DNA of 64,000 nucleotides from Chrysomallon squamiferum (GCA_012295275.1 CM022672.1:12077904-12141903); one strand, 5' to 3'; positions 1 to 12,576 are shown, numbered from the stretch's first letter. The notes: generated by a model from the sequence alone, not told the origin. Made by a program: numbers and translations.

Positions 1-7
1 TATATAT

Positions 8-77
<70 letters not shown>

Positions 78-180
78 AAGGAGAATTAAAAACTTCTCAA
101 GCCAAATGGTCATGTTTCTATCAGAATTTCTGAAGAATTATTAAAATAAAATCTTTGCAGAAGACAAAGTAAATACTTAC
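1..180 (-). other. Intron of the acyltransferase gene with (GA)n tract
   Basis: The donor GTAAGT abuts the exon ending at 181, so bases 1-180 are intron. They hold a (TA)/(CA) run and a pure GA tract at 19-73. No further exon is visible before the edge. Confidence 0.75.
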
Positions 181-3100
181 TAAAAAAAAGGTATCAGAAT
201 AAGGGGACTGAGAATGTAAAACTGCATGTCATTTGCTAGATACCAGCTCCAAGCCATACACTGCAAGATGATGATAATGATGATGATGATAATAATCATA
301 ATAACAATATTGATTATAATAATTAAATAATTGATAATGATGATGATGATGATAAAAAATACTAATTATAATAATTATAAAAATGATGATGATGATGATG
401 ATAATAAAATAATAATAATAATAATAATAAATTTAAATAATATTATTAACAACAACAACAACAAAATATAAATAATAATAATATCAGAGCATCCCATGAA
501 TAGGCAGACACCAATATATGCCATTCCTGAACAAAACAAAAAACAAAAAGTAACCAAAAAAAGTTAAATAAAAAAATTAAAAATGTATATACAATAAATT
601 TTAATTAAAATAATGAAAAATTTAATTAGTAACTAAATAAATTACCCAAGAGAGCTGAAACCTAATAATCATTAATATTAAAACGTAGAAACGCAAGCAC
701 TCGTTTATTAATTTTGATGTACTTACCATTTTGTCTTTCTTGACGATGTTGTTGATGTACAAAAGGTTGGTCCACCACGTGTCTTCGCATTCATTCTGTT
801 CGTACCCAGTCTGCTTCCACAGCGGCCCTGATCCGATGTACGGCAACAGTGGGACGTACACCATCAACAGCAGCATGTATGGCGGTGTCAGTCTGAAATA
901 TGTCATCAAATACAGAACAGTGATTATTTAAGTGTAATGATTATTGAAATATTTAGCAATGATTAGTGAAACATTTAACAAATAATTAGTGAAATATTTA
1001 ACAAATAATTAGTGAAATATTTAACAAATAATTAGTGAAATATTTAACAAATAATTAGTGAAATATTTAACAAATAATTAGTGAAATATGTAGCAATGAT
1101 TAGTGAAATATTTATCAATGATTAGTAAATTATTTAACAAATGATTAGTGAAATATTTAACAATGATTAGTGAAATATATAGTGATGTTTACTGAAATAT
1201 ATAACAGTAATATATATATACTTACTGAAATATTAAATTATGATAACCGAAAGTAATTAGCACTATGTAATTCTGTAATTACCTCCAGAATCTGTGGAAA
1301 TAGAAAAGAGCCCAGTTCATCTTCAGACCTTTCCCAAGTCTTTTCATTTCCTTCAGTGTCAGGTAGGCTACCAAGAGTCCACTGTGAACACAAGAAAAAT
1401 GTCTCTAAAGTTATGTTGCACAAAAACCATGAAGTAGACTTAAATAAAACTCTTTACTTCAATTTGTGAACGACAAGTTTCACTAATTATTGTTGAATTC
1501 TAGCAAATGAAATGAATTAAAATAAAACTAAAAATGAATTAAAAGGAAACTGAACTAAAATGGACTGATTTGAACTGAACTGATTTGAACTAAACTGAAT
1601 AAAAAATAAAAAATGAACTGAAACAGATCGATTTCGTGTTATCTTGAACTCAAAGTGAAAAACTGAATTGGGTCAGTTTAACAGAATAAAATCAAAGAGA
1701 AGTGAAATGGAGATTCACCTTAGTGTGAAGAAAGTGTCAACTGAAAATGTTGCGTTGACAATGCACTGGAACGAAAAACGTTTTACATCGTCCAACAGAA
1801 CCATTAAATTATCTGTCAGAAGAAAAGTAAATCTTTTAACAGAAGTTAAACAGACATTATTTAATTTTTAAAAATAAATAAATAATAATTAACAAATTAA
1901 ATTTTTTTTTAAATAAATAAATAAATAATAATAACAATAATAATAAAAACAATAAGCTATATGAAAATACAAAACAAGACAAGAAAAAAGCAAAAAAAAA
2001 ATTAAAATTTAAAATTAAAAAAAAATTAAGAAATAATAAATAAGATTTGCAAAAAATAGAGAAACAAACAAGAAACAAAAACTGTTTGTATTATTAATAT
2101 TATTATTTTTGTTTTTAAGTTAATAAAACGAAGAAATAATACATTTACACTGGGCATAGCACTTTGTATCTCATTCCCTGGAATCATTCTACTGATGATA
2201 AAACTTTTAATTTATTACTTCATACTTCTTTCTAACAGACTTGAGTAACAGAGAAAGTATAGAAAAAAAATCACCAAAAAATATTAAGACTTTTTAATAA
2301 TAAATTATCTTGTTCTAAAACGTTACTTCTGTTTACTAATGAACTGACCAACAACTGCCAGGCCAAACACGTATGAATGTCCGAGGATGATCCAGGTCAT
2401 GCTGATGAAGCGGATCCCATGGACAGCGGTCAGTGTGCCCTGTGGCTGTGTGGTGTCCAGCAGCTTCTTGACGTTCGTGTACAGAGAAAACGACAGGAAA
2501 ATCCTCATAAGCACAGCTGAAACGAGAAACTATTTCAGAAACAAATGCTAAAAAGTTATATTCATTGAAAATGCCATATCCGAAATTCTCAAATTCTTAA
2601 AAAGTTCTGGAATCCAAAACGTTTTCCAAGCAGTAGAAATAGTCATGTATCTTACCGTTTTCAGACTGTTTTGAATACACAAACTTCATTTTGTGACACA
2701 AAATTATTAAAAACATTATACATAAAAAAAAGAAAAGAATTCACAATATTTGTAGAAGTTGTTATGAAATATAAATGGAATTCACATTTAGACTTAGATG
2801 CTATTCTCAGGCTGTCACAGTACAGTGGGAGTGTGTACATGTGTGTTTTATGTATCCAACTGTTCATGTGAAAAGAGAAAATCAGATAAAGTACATCTGA
2901 AAGGAAGAGAGAGAAGGAATTTTAATAGCAGTGAGAGAATGACAGAAAAAAAAATGAGAGAAAGACAGAGTGGTAGAGAGACAAAAATACAAATGAGATA
3001 ATGATAGAGTGGTATAGAGACAAAAAGACAAATGATAGAAAGACAGACAGAGAAAGATAACTCCAGTATGTGAATATTACACAATAAAATAATAAATGAT

Positions 3101-5545
3101 TTCTTCAAACTTATTAATTTTAATTAAAACAATACATTGTGTTTTCATTTCTTACAAGGCAATGCTGACTTTTTCTTTTCTCCAATAAGTGGAGTGCATT
3201 CGTCATCGCCAGCCAGAGCCTTGTTGTTCAGGCGTGGGATGATTTCTGCGTCGTTGGCCATGTGACTGGGCATTCCATCTGTCCCCAGAGACAGGCGTGC
3301 TTTCATAGGCAGCTGAACAAAGACAACGTCTATGAAAGTGCCTATGAGAATGACAGCCACAAAGACCATTACAACAATGCTGAAAAATAAATTCAATATT
3401 CAAACTGCGTAAGTGTTGATACTCTTAGTAGATTTAAATTTTCGTTTTAAATTCACTTTATGAAAGGTTAAATAGTAAACTTTAATGTGTTAACAATCTG
3501 TTAGATCTCAATTTTAATTTAATTAACATACAGATAGATAGATAGACAAATAGACAGACAAGACAAGACAAACAGACAGACAGACACTTACAGAACTGCA
3601 ACTGCCTTTCCACTCATTGTGCGTCCATCCTCAGAACACTCACTTGACCCAATTTTGAGACCTTTCGTTATATTAGTTCCAGTAATGTTCTGTACATCAT
3701 CCAGAACTTTAAATAAATAAAAAAAAAAAAAATAAATAAATAAATAAATAGTTAAATAAATAAATAAACAAAGAAATAAATAATCATATAGTTAAAGAAT
3801 CTAGTAAAAAAAACCATATACATAAACAATAAAATAAAATAAACCAAAAATAAAAATATAACAAAAAATATAACAAGAATAAAATACATTAAGCCAAAAA
3901 TGTAATAAAAATAAGTAAGTAAACATGCAAACAATATAATGTTTTAAACAGCAAATTTAAAATACACAAATTAAAATACAAATAAATAAATGAATGAAAA
4001 ATAAAATAACCATTTAAAAAGATTTAAACACTAAATAAATAAACGTGTTTATAACTAATATGTAATAATATGTCTATCATTAAGACTGTACCAAAATGGC
4101 AGAAAAGATCTCTAAACTTTTGTTTATTTTTGAATGACAATATTTTAATATTCAGTGCTAAATGACAGTATTCTAATGCTGTGAATTTTCTTACGACTGT
4201 TGAGAATATTTGTAGCATCACTGCTTGAACATGAATCTGGTAAACAAACACCCATCTGAATTCCAATGAACAGAAAAGGGCTGGCCTATGAGGCAAAAAA
4301 ATACAGTATATGTATAATAATAATAATAAACAAAAGTACAACCTTTCTTAATAAAATATATTATTCAGTGAGTAAAATATCAAACATTATCCTATCCATA
4401 ATATATTAGTGAAATATAAAACATTATTTTATCAGTGATATAACATACATTATCCTGTCTATCAAATATCTAACATTATCCTATCCATAATATATCAAGC
4501 ATTATCCTATGACTGATCTATCAAACATTATCCTATCAGTGAAATATCAAACTCTATCCTATGAGGCACATTAAATATAATCCAACAATTGGGATATCAA
4601 AAACCAAACTTTCTTATCAAATATTATTCCTTACCTGTGAACCTCCTGATAAATTTATCTTTGCAAGGCAGTACTTTCCTTTGAAAGTATCATCAGGTTT
4701 AGAATGTTTAGACAACTGACTGGTGTTGTAGTATATTTCTGCCTTCACCCCTCTGCACTCTTTGTAAGATCCCAACCAGATCATATTTCCCTGTAATATG
4801 CCACTTCCTGGCTTTCCTGTAGCATCTATAACTGAAATATCAAATAACATCCTATCAGTTTTACTGAAATATCAAATAAAATCCTAAAGTTTTACTGAAA
4901 TATCAAATAACATCCTATTAGTTTTACTGAAATAACATCCTATTAGTTATACTGAAATAACATCCTATTAGTTATACTGAAATATCAAATAACATCCTAT
5001 CAGTTTTACTGAAATATCAAATAACATCCTAATAGTTTTACTGAAATATCAAATAACATCCTGTTATGTTTTACTTGAACATCAAATAAAATACTAATTT
5101 TACTGAAATATCAAACAATATCCAGTTAGTTTTATTGGAATATCAATGTCATGTTAGTTTTACAGGATATAAAATATTTTATTAGTTTTAGTGAAATATC
5201 AAACAATATCCTTTTATCATTATATGGAGGGGGGCTGGGAAAACATCAAAGAATGGAATATAAAACATAATTTTATCAACAAAACATCAATTAATACCCT
5301 ATTGATAATATAATTATGGCTGGAGATACTAAACAGTTAAGGCTCTCATATTTACGTTTATCAAACAGTATCTATATCAGTCTGTGTATGTATGTGTGAG
5401 TTTATATATATATATGCATGTATGTATGCATGGGTGTATATATATATATGTATGTATGTATCTATGTATGTATTTTTGTGTATATATATGTATCTATGTG
5501 TGTATGAATGTATGTATGTATGTACGTATGTATGTATGTACGTAC

Positions 5546-5577
<32 letters not shown>

Positions 5578-6087
5578 ATGTGTATGTATGTACGTATGTA
5601 TGTACATATGTACGTACGTACGTATGTATGTATGTATGTATGTATGTATATGTGTATGTATGTATGTATATATATATATATATATATCAGTAATAGCTTT
5701 ACACTTACTTTGTTCAACCCACGGTGTTTTGGTATTCATAATAAACTGAGCAATCATATTTCCCGTTTGGTTAAAACATTTGTCTGTAACATTCGCCTTT
5801 GCGAACAAACGGTCAAACAGCTGTCTTTGCGAAAACGAATCTGTATCTGCAACGTCCCTGATCTGTGCTGTCCTGGCAAAGTAGTTCCAGCTGAGAACAT
5901 CTGTCAGTTCCATCGCATCGCTGGCTACTTTCTCAGCGTCCTGCTGCAGCTGTCTGCTGCTGTGTATGAGGGTGTGAGCGTTCTGCAGCAGCGTCAGGTA
6001 CAAGCTTTGTTCTGGTCGCTGGCTCTGGGTGAAGACATCGCTGACAGACAGCAAGAAGAAACACAGAACAACAGACACGACGAACAT
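181..6087 (-). CDS. NRF-6-like membrane O-acyltransferase (partial, 10 exons, 3' end beyond window)
   Basis: Coding exons in order: 5709-6087, 4635-4831, 4195-4285, 3592-3706, 3156-3379, 2337-2516, 1719-1812, 1283-1381, 727-892, 181-260. All introns are GT-AG and phases join without a stop, giving 541 residues plus a partial codon. The ATG at 6087 opens a hydrophobic signal peptide. Residues about 40-230 form the lumenal NRF domain, with conserved pieces such as GNMIWLGSYKEC and GVCLPDSCSS. A membrane segment follows near 262-282, then the acyltransferase-3 domain with GIRFISMTWIILGHSY (conserved histidine), SVDTFFTLSGLLVAYL, TWWTNLLYINN and CMAWSWYLANDMQFY. Family members (C. elegans nrf-6/ndg-4, fly drop dead relatives) are multi-pass proteins implicated in lipid or drug uptake; the substrate here is unknown. 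The remaining membrane helices should lie left of base 1. Family call is firm; orthology within this large family is not. Confidence 0.93.
268..430. repeat. (GAT)n/(AAT)n microsatellite block in acyltransferase intron
   Basis: Alternating GAT, AAT and AAC triplets directly upstream (minus sense) of the exon 181-260. It generates a spurious poly-Ile minus-strand ORF. Confidence 0.9.
935..1215. repeat. 23-bp minisatellite next to acyltransferase exon 727-892
   Basis: TTAGTGAAATATTTAACAAA recurs with a 23-bp period from 963 (986, 1009, 1032, 1055, 1078) and then decays. On the minus strand each unit carries AATATTTCAC, close to the real acceptor CATATTTCAG at 893-899. Confidence 0.9.
1719..1812 (-). 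CDS. Acyltransferase short exon (94 nt) with SVDTFFTLS motif
   Basis: This exon is easy to miss because a plus-strand ORF covers it. On the minus strand, CTGACAG at 1813-1819 is an acceptor and GTGAAT at 1718 is a donor. The 30 intervening codons read DDVKRFSFQCIVNATFSVDTFF, broken by no stop. They match the family stretch that precedes SGLLVAYL. Phases 1 in and 2 out fit both neighbours exactly, and without this exon the frame fails. Confidence 0.9.
3156..3379 (-). CDS. Acyltransferase exon: first membrane helix and cytoplasmic loop
   Basis: Acceptor TTTTCAG precedes 3379 and donor GTAAGA follows 3156. The exon encodes a long hydrophobic helix (IVVMVFVAVILIGTF) and then a polar, charged loop. 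This is the expected link between the lumenal NRF domain and the acyltransferase-3 domain, which starts in exon 2337-2516. Confidence 0.88.
3530..3590. repeat. (GATA)/(GACA) microsatellite
   Basis: Degenerate GATA and GACA repeats sit immediately downstream (minus sense) of the donor of exon 3592-3706. Confidence 0.85.
4370..4620. repeat. AT-rich minisatellite, about 27-30 bp units
   Basis: Repeated pieces such as ATCAAACATTATCCTAT fill the intron between exons 4635-4831 and 4195-4285. The units resemble those on the other side of exon 4635-4831. Confidence 0.85.
4831..5210. repeat. Minisatellite starting at the acceptor of exon 4635-4831
   Basis: The unit ACTGAAATATCAAATAACAT followed by CCTATTAGTTTT repeats about every 25-35 bp. 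Its first copy begins at base 4831, the first base of the exon, so each unit carries the ATATTTCAG acceptor in minus sense. Confidence 0.9.
5380..5692. repeat. (TATG)n microsatellite
   Basis: Long TATG/TACG tetranucleotide array ending 17 bp from the donor of the first coding exon. It creates long Y/M/C/V and I/H/T/Y ORFs on both strands, which are artefacts. Confidence 0.97.
5709..6087 (-). CDS. Acyltransferase first coding exon: signal peptide and start of NRF domain
   Basis: Encodes 126 residues plus one base. The start is chosen because the ATG at 6087 is directly followed by a typical signal peptide (MFVVSVVLCFFLLSVSDVFT). The exon ends at a GTAAGT donor in phase 1, and exon 4635-4831 completes the codon. 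The open frame continues past the donor only as a run of I/Y/T/H from the (TATG)n microsatellite, which is intron. The 5' UTR and its acceptor are not resolved. Confidence 0.9.
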
Positions 6088-7075
6088 GGTTTGATTTTCA
6101 GAATCAGTTGCAAACTTCCATAAGCTGATTATAAACTGTTTGCTTTTTTTGTTGTTTTTTTATGATGATGATGAACTGTGAATGAGAGGAAAAAAGAAAA
6201 GAAAGAAAATTTATAATAATATTTTTTTTTTTTTTTCAGTTGTTTAAAGCTAGACCAATAGTTATGTGGTTTTAAAAATATTTTAGATGTTGAACATAAC
6301 TCTATACTAACATTTATGTTGTAGATGTTAATGACTACATCAGCTATCACAATGCACTGAGCTATAAGAGAATATCTGATGAACTCTTTCCAGCACCTGG
6401 ATATCATCAGCTTCTGTTATAGTCCAGATTTCTGTAATTACATGGTTATAGCCACTTTGGTGTTGAAAAGGATAAAATGTTTATATTCTTCAGTGTTCAG
6501 TGGCTCACATAATAAAAATATCTCAAAAATAAAAAAACATTTCAGTACAGTAATTGCATGCCCTTTGATATACAGCTTAAATAACAGTACAGACAAGCAC
6601 ACACAAACATTTGTAAAACATGCTCACAAAACTGGGTTGTTGACAGTGACTGTCAGCTTTTTAAGCTCATCACAATAGGTCATTTTAAAACTAATTAGCT
6701 ACACTTTTACTCACAAACACGTTTGTACAAACTTACACACACACACAAACACATACACAAAATAAATTTACAATTTCAATGAATAGTAAATGAGAATAGT
6801 AAAAAAAAAAAAAAAAAAAAAAATTAAATATTCATGTTACATTTAAACTAATAATAATGAATATTTATATAACTAGATAAATTTATTTTACTTATTACTC
6901 ATCCTATTTTGAGTTTTGTCTTTGCAGCCAAGACACTGAATTAACTCACAGCTATATCAAACATAAATATGATAATATCCTTCTTAGCTGATCCATACTG
7001 ATACCTCTGTCTTTGTCATTTTAGTAAACAAATGTATATCAAATATATACAACAAAAAAAAAAATAATAAAAGAG

Positions 7076-7190
7076 GTCCAGCAATATTTTCCATTCATCA
7101 ATTTCACATATATAATAATAATGTGCATACAGAAGGATTAAAAAAAAAAAAAAATAAAAAACTTTCTTCATATTTAAAAAATGTGATTTC
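7076..7190. repeat. Direct duplication, copy 1 (copy 2 at 9081-9240)
   Basis: Shares CCAGCAATATTTTC, then ATTTCACATATATAATAAT and GTGCATACAGAAG, in the same order and orientation with the segment 2 kb downstream. The second copy carries an extra AT-rich insertion. Confidence 0.8.
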
Positions 7191-8423
7191 AATGTCTAAC
7201 TGCATAATTATTTTTTTTCATTCAAAACACATTAATATTATTACTGTCATGTTTCATTTATTTTATTATATCAAATTTTAATAGCTTATTTATGATAATA
7301 ATAAATATCACTAAAGAAAAACAACCTCTTCACATGAACAGTAATAAAAATGAAAGAAGTGAATGTATATATTAATGTATGTATGTCAACATGTGAATAT
7401 ATTATTTGTATGTATACTAATAATAAACACAAGAAAGCCTAGAAAACAATAAATGTTAAAAAAGTATATTTACATAAACTTTATGTTTATTACCTTGATA
7501 AATAATGCCACTTTAACAAATTCTCATATTTTTCCCCCCATCATCAAAATAATATCCAAAAACGTGTCTTAACAAACATCAAAAATATTTACATGTTTTC
7601 ATGTTATGCATTAATGTGTATTTGTTATCAGGAATATGCACATATATTACTGCCTTTTGCCCTGTGTAGTTCATTAAAAGCAACTAGATGAAAAAATCTG
7701 TACAGCAAAAATGTTTTCAAACCGTGACAAAATCAGTGACATGTTTTTAATGTTGCTGAATATGAATAAACAGTATTTTGCCTGAATCACTTTTTGAAAT
7801 TCAGTGACTTCTTTATATTCAGTGAACCATTCAGTAATGTTGTTTGTAGATGTTAAGTATCACTAGTGAGAAATACTTGGGTTCAGTGTTATACATGTAC
7901 AAGGTTCAGTTTGCAAGATAAATACGCAGTAACAACTTTATACAAATTGCATAGCATATACAATCATACATATAATTATACAGTTGATGCTTTATGCAAA
8001 AAAATAAATATATGTATGTAAATAAATAAAAATAAAAAGAATTGTTTTAAAGATGTGAACTGTACAGTAATGTACACAAACATAAAAGGTAATTAGGTGG
8101 GGGTTTTTTTGTTGCTGTAAGTTACAAATTCTCTATACTGATTTGAACTACCTCTTTATGTATGTATATCACAGCTAACAGAATAATCAAGTGTATAAAA
8201 ATATAATTAATAAATTATATATATATATAAAATAAAAACATAATAAATAATATATATGAATCTATATTTAAAAAATAATAATAAAAAATAAAAATAAATA
8301 GAAAATTAATCAAAATCACACAGTTATTGTTGAAAAATTTCTTCTTTTTTTTTTTAAATCATGTATGTAATAATAAGAAAAACAAAACCTTCTGACGTCA
8401 CTTCATGACTGCTTTTATCAATC

Positions 8424-8495
8424 TTCAGCAAGAGATTTGTTTTTATATGCACCTTCCCATGGACAGAAAAAATATAAAATACAACCTTTGATTCA
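8424..8495. mobile_element. Possible relic of a dispersed SINE-like repeat
   Basis: CAGCAAGAGATT, TTTATATGCACCTTCCCA, GGACAG, then ACAACCTTTGAT occur in order. I recall an element common in gastropod DNA with the same order of blocks. The part after the last block is missing. A second fragment lies near 45400-45500. Confidence 0.4.
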
Positions 8496-9080
8496 AATAA
8501 TTTTATTCAAAACAAATTTTTTATTTAGTTATATGGTGTTAAAAATATATTTAAAGAATGACAGTGATGAAATCTGAGGACACTATCTATTGATCAGGCA
8601 CATAAACTAGACTGAATTAATAGTAGAATATGCATGATTTTCGAATTATACAAACATGAAGTATCTCACATGCAGTATTTCAATATTTATTTTATATGTG
8701 GTACATATGTTATGTATATCAAACACCTGCTAGGCCAAATTCAAATGTTTGATATTAATATTCTGCAAATGTTGATTATGTAACAACTGAACATTGTTTA
8801 TCTCCAAAACCAAGTAAGATCTGTTTTATTTTTTTCATAATTTTTTTCAATGTATTTAGCTAAATAATGACATAGTTTTGTCAACCATGTCCATGATTTC
8901 TCTGTACATGACCACAAAATATTCATCAGACCACGAATTGCTTTATTCCATTGCTTTGATAACATCAAAAACAAACACTTATGTATGACTAAGAAGGAAA
9001 AATGAAAGCAAACATTTTGAGATGGAGGTTATTAAGAAATAATAATAATTATAGTTTAAAAAAAAAAAAAACAACAACAG

Positions 9081-9240
9081 ATCCAGCAATATTTTCTATT
9101 CAGCCATTTCACATATATAATAATGTATGTAACAAAAATGTTTCACAATATATCTGACTGAGCTTAAATGTGCATACAGAAGAATTAATAAAAATGAATA
9201 CAAACTATTTATTTTTTATTTTTCATATTTAACAATAAAA
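9081..9240. repeat. Direct duplication, copy 2
   Basis: See 7076-7190. It differs by scattered substitutions and about 40 extra bases before GTGCATACAGAAG, so the duplication is not recent. Confidence 0.8.
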
Positions 9241-10574
9241 TAAAAAAATGATTATAATATTAAATGGCAAAAATATTTACTTGTATTTACCACAATAACT
9301 ACATATGTGAATAAAAATTCTAAAAATAAAATAAATAAATAAAATAATAATAGTAAATGTTGAAAAGATTTATTATGCATTCAAAGTTCAGACTACAACT
9401 ACAGTGGTTAACAAGAGAAACAGAAGAAAAAGAATTATTACTATTATTTTCTTTCTTTTTTTTTTTTGGTTATGAAAAATGAAGTAGCTGCCATTGTGTC
9501 CATGTTACTGAGATCCTATTACTTAACAAGTCAACTCATTTTTGATTGTGTTGATAATCCAAGGTTTCTTATGTGTCGGTGACAACTCTTTTTGGTTCAC
9601 CATGAAATAACAGGGTGTATTAAATAGCTGTAAAATAATAGTGTAGAACTGTGATGTGTCATACTGGACTATATAAACAATTCTCTGTGTATGTATATAC
9701 TTTTTTCAGATTATAAAAAAAATGTTGTTTTAATTTTTTTTCTCTTTGTGTGTTCTTTTCTGTTGAATTTATAAAATATTAATTATTATTATTATTACTA
9801 CAACTTTATTTATTATTATTATATTATTATTATTATTACTTAATTTATTATTGTTGTTATTATTATTATTATATTTGTTTGCTTTGTTTAGTATGAGGTT
9901 CATCTTTCTCATCTTTTCATTTTTTCCATATTTTGTATTTATAATATCAGTTAATAAAAGAAAACTATTATTTTATACTGACATGCAGTGACCTAAGTTG
10001 GTCTCTGTTTGGCTAACTATTTACTTTTTCTTATCTACAAATGTTACTAAAATGAAGGTTACATTTTGATTTAATTTGTTCTAATTTGTATTCAGTAATT
10101 TAATTTGTATATATATATATCTATATCTAGATATAGATATAGATATATAGATAGATAACGTTTTCTTTTTAAAAATATTAAAATATAGATTAATAATTTA
10201 TAATTTATAGCCTTTAGCAAAACAAAGTCATTAATATTTGTAAACCAAAAAGTACTCATTATGTTTAACATTTGTAAAATTTGAAGCATTTTTCACATTT
10301 GTTAAACAAAGTTTTATTTATACTCAAAGTTTACACAACTGTGTAAAACCAAAAATATTATGTGTATAAATACCTGTAATTATGTTCTGCTGAGTCATGC
10401 TACATGGAATCTCAATTTTTTTAAAATGCACTTCTTATTATGCAGAATAACGTCTTTAAATTAAAAAAAAAAATGTCATATATTACTATTATTATTAATG
10501 ACATCAACAATAAAACAATATCAATAATAAAAAAATTAAAAAAAAAAACATCAACAAATTACAGTAAAACTAAT

Positions 10575-10664
10575 TTAATGTCCTTTGTTGAATCATAATT
10601 TATTTAAAAAACGAAATTAATGTCCTTTGTTGAATCATAATTTATTTAAAAAACGAAATTAATG
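10575..10664. repeat. Near-perfect 42-bp tandem duplication
   Basis: Two adjacent copies of a unit beginning TGTCCTTTGTTGAATCATAA (10579 and 10621). They are followed by ACGAAATTAA in both copies. Confidence 0.95.
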
Positions 10665-10669
10665 TCATG

Positions 10670-10679
<10 letters not shown>

Positions 10680-10701
<22 letters not shown>

Positions 10702-11660
10702 CAAAAACAGTAATATAATGAATCACGAGTGAGGCAGGCAGGCTGTGACGGGCACTGATTGAATAAACACTGTTATCTGTGACGTCAAGTGACTATATCG
10801 CGGTGTAATAACCGTCACGCTGTGATGTATCTGAAATGACTTTAATATTTATTTTGTTCTCTAGGTTTGGTACCCGTTTCTGTGTTAACAAATGGCGAAA
10901 AAAATTACGTTAAATGAATAAAGACAGAAGAAAGTAAATTTGGAAGTAAAAAATATATATTTTATCAAACTTTACAATTTATTTTTTATAATTATTTTCT
11001 TTCTTTTTTTGTTTTGTTTTTTTTCTTTTTAAAGCTAATCCTAAACTCCAACATTATTATTATTATTATTAGTAGTAGTAGTATTTTAAAATTATTTCGG
11101 GTATTCTTCGTTTATAGAAAAAAAAAAAACCGGTTTACATTTCTTTAGATTGTTTTGTTTTGTTTGTCTGACACAGCAAAAAATTCTCATCAGTTAATTA
11201 TTTTGTCTCGCATCTTTTCAATTTCAAAACATGTTGTGAGTGTGATTTTTCTTCTCATCATATTATTATTATATTAAAAAATTTAAATCGAACACTGAAA
11301 TGGCCACATCAGTTCGTATCGACCAAAAACGTTCGTGGATTTTGTTCGCTTTGCTGTTTTACTTTCACTCACCTTAAGCGTAGCTTAGAACAATTCCGCA
11401 ACTATTCCAAAACAAAGCGACCGTACAGTTTACATCTATATTTCAGTTATTACATATGTAAATATCCTGTCCACTTGACTGCCCGGATTTCTTAGTTACA
11501 GTACGCCAGCTTCTCCACACTTTGACTGATTCCACTGTTCACGCATAAATAACAGTCCAAAGCTGTCCATAACCTTCACCTTACATTTCCATAATAGTGA
11601 CCTGTTACTAACGTTTCGTTCGCTTTATCTTCTTAGTGGGGCACTCATTTGTCTGCTTGA
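10680..11660. promoter_or_regulatory. CpG-bearing patches, candidate promoter or 5' non-coding exon region of the acyltransferase gene
   Basis: Bases 10725-10830 and 11290-11640 are richer in G+C and CpG than their surroundings. The first holds the CRE palindrome TGACGTCA (10780-10787). The second holds a strong minus-strand donor at 11373 (AAG followed by GTGAGT), which would fit a 5' non-coding exon spliced to the exon at 6087. No TATA box or start site can be fixed from sequence. A second weak minus-strand donor lies near 13352. Confidence 0.35.
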
Positions 11661-11895
11661 ACATTATGTGTATGTGTGGGTGTGTGTGTGCGTGTGTGTG
11701 TGTGTGCGTATATTTATTTGTTTATATTAACATATGCGACTGATTAACACTAACAGACACAGCCTATGATAAAGACCGTATCCTACATTACACAACTGAA
11801 ATATTAACTGGTCAACCTAGACTGCACAAGACTGCTGAAAAATATAACTGTCAAAATATAAATGATATGTACATAGATTAAAACTGAGAGACATT

Positions 11896-11898
<3 letters not shown>

Positions 11899-11938
<40 letters not shown>
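11899..11938. repeat. (AAT)n microsatellite
   Basis: Perfect AAT run. It encodes the poly-Tyr of a spurious minus-strand ORF. Confidence 0.95.
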
Positions 11939-11939
<1 letters not shown>

Positions 11940-12495
11940 TAAATAAATAAATAAAAAGAACAATAATAAAAAGAGAGTAAATATAGATTTAAGCGCATTC
12001 TCCCATTAATTCAAGAAATGTTTGAAAAACATTGGACGTTTATCACAAACTGAACTTTGCCCTTCCAAGCTAGCCTTCTGTAAAAGAGAACAAACTGCAT
12101 ATTCATTCCTGACTACGTACCTATAAATGGATAGTAACATAGATACCAACACACGCACGCACTCGCACACATATGTATACATAGGCCTATATATAATTCA
12201 TATATACATTTTTAAATAGATAAACATACGTATCTCCGTATGTACATACACACAGATATTTTATGATTTATATACCGGTGAATATGTCCTTACGTGCTTT
12301 GTTGCCTGTAACCCTTATTCAGATTATGCAGATGAAAAACGAGTGTATTTTAAAAGTGTGAGTTGAAGAATGTATACTATAGTAATTGCCTATAGTTTTA
12401 AAAAGCCACTTTGTGAAACTGCAGTAACCAAATATTAATACAAACCGGTACTGTAGTGTACATTTTACCTTTTCGTTGTTTCTTTTCTTGTTCCT

Positions 12496-12544
12496 TTTTT
12501 TTTTCTTTCTTTCTTTTTTTTTTTCGTTTCTTTTTTTTTTGTTT

Positions 12545-12576
<32 letters not shown>

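Larger units (their letters stand above)
6129..10560. other. Gene-free AT-rich stretch with A/T tracts and a duplicated segment
   Basis: No exon with convincing codon content was found on either strand. The stretch holds poly(A) runs (6800-6822, 7138-7154), TTA/ATT repeats (9780-9870), a GATA run near 10120-10155, a segment at 7076-7190 that recurs at 9081-9240, and a relic of a dispersed repeat at 8424-8495. It could include upstream introns or 5' sequence of the minus-strand acyltransferase gene. Confidence 0.6.

Noticed and set aside
1668-1871. 67-aa plus-strand ORF
   Set aside because: Overlaps in antisense the acyltransferase exon 1719-1812, which has splice sites, phase and homology.
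5361-5749. Long ORFs on both strands rich in Tyr/Met/Cys/Val or Ile/His/Thr/Tyr
   Set aside because: They are translations of a (TATG)n microsatellite.
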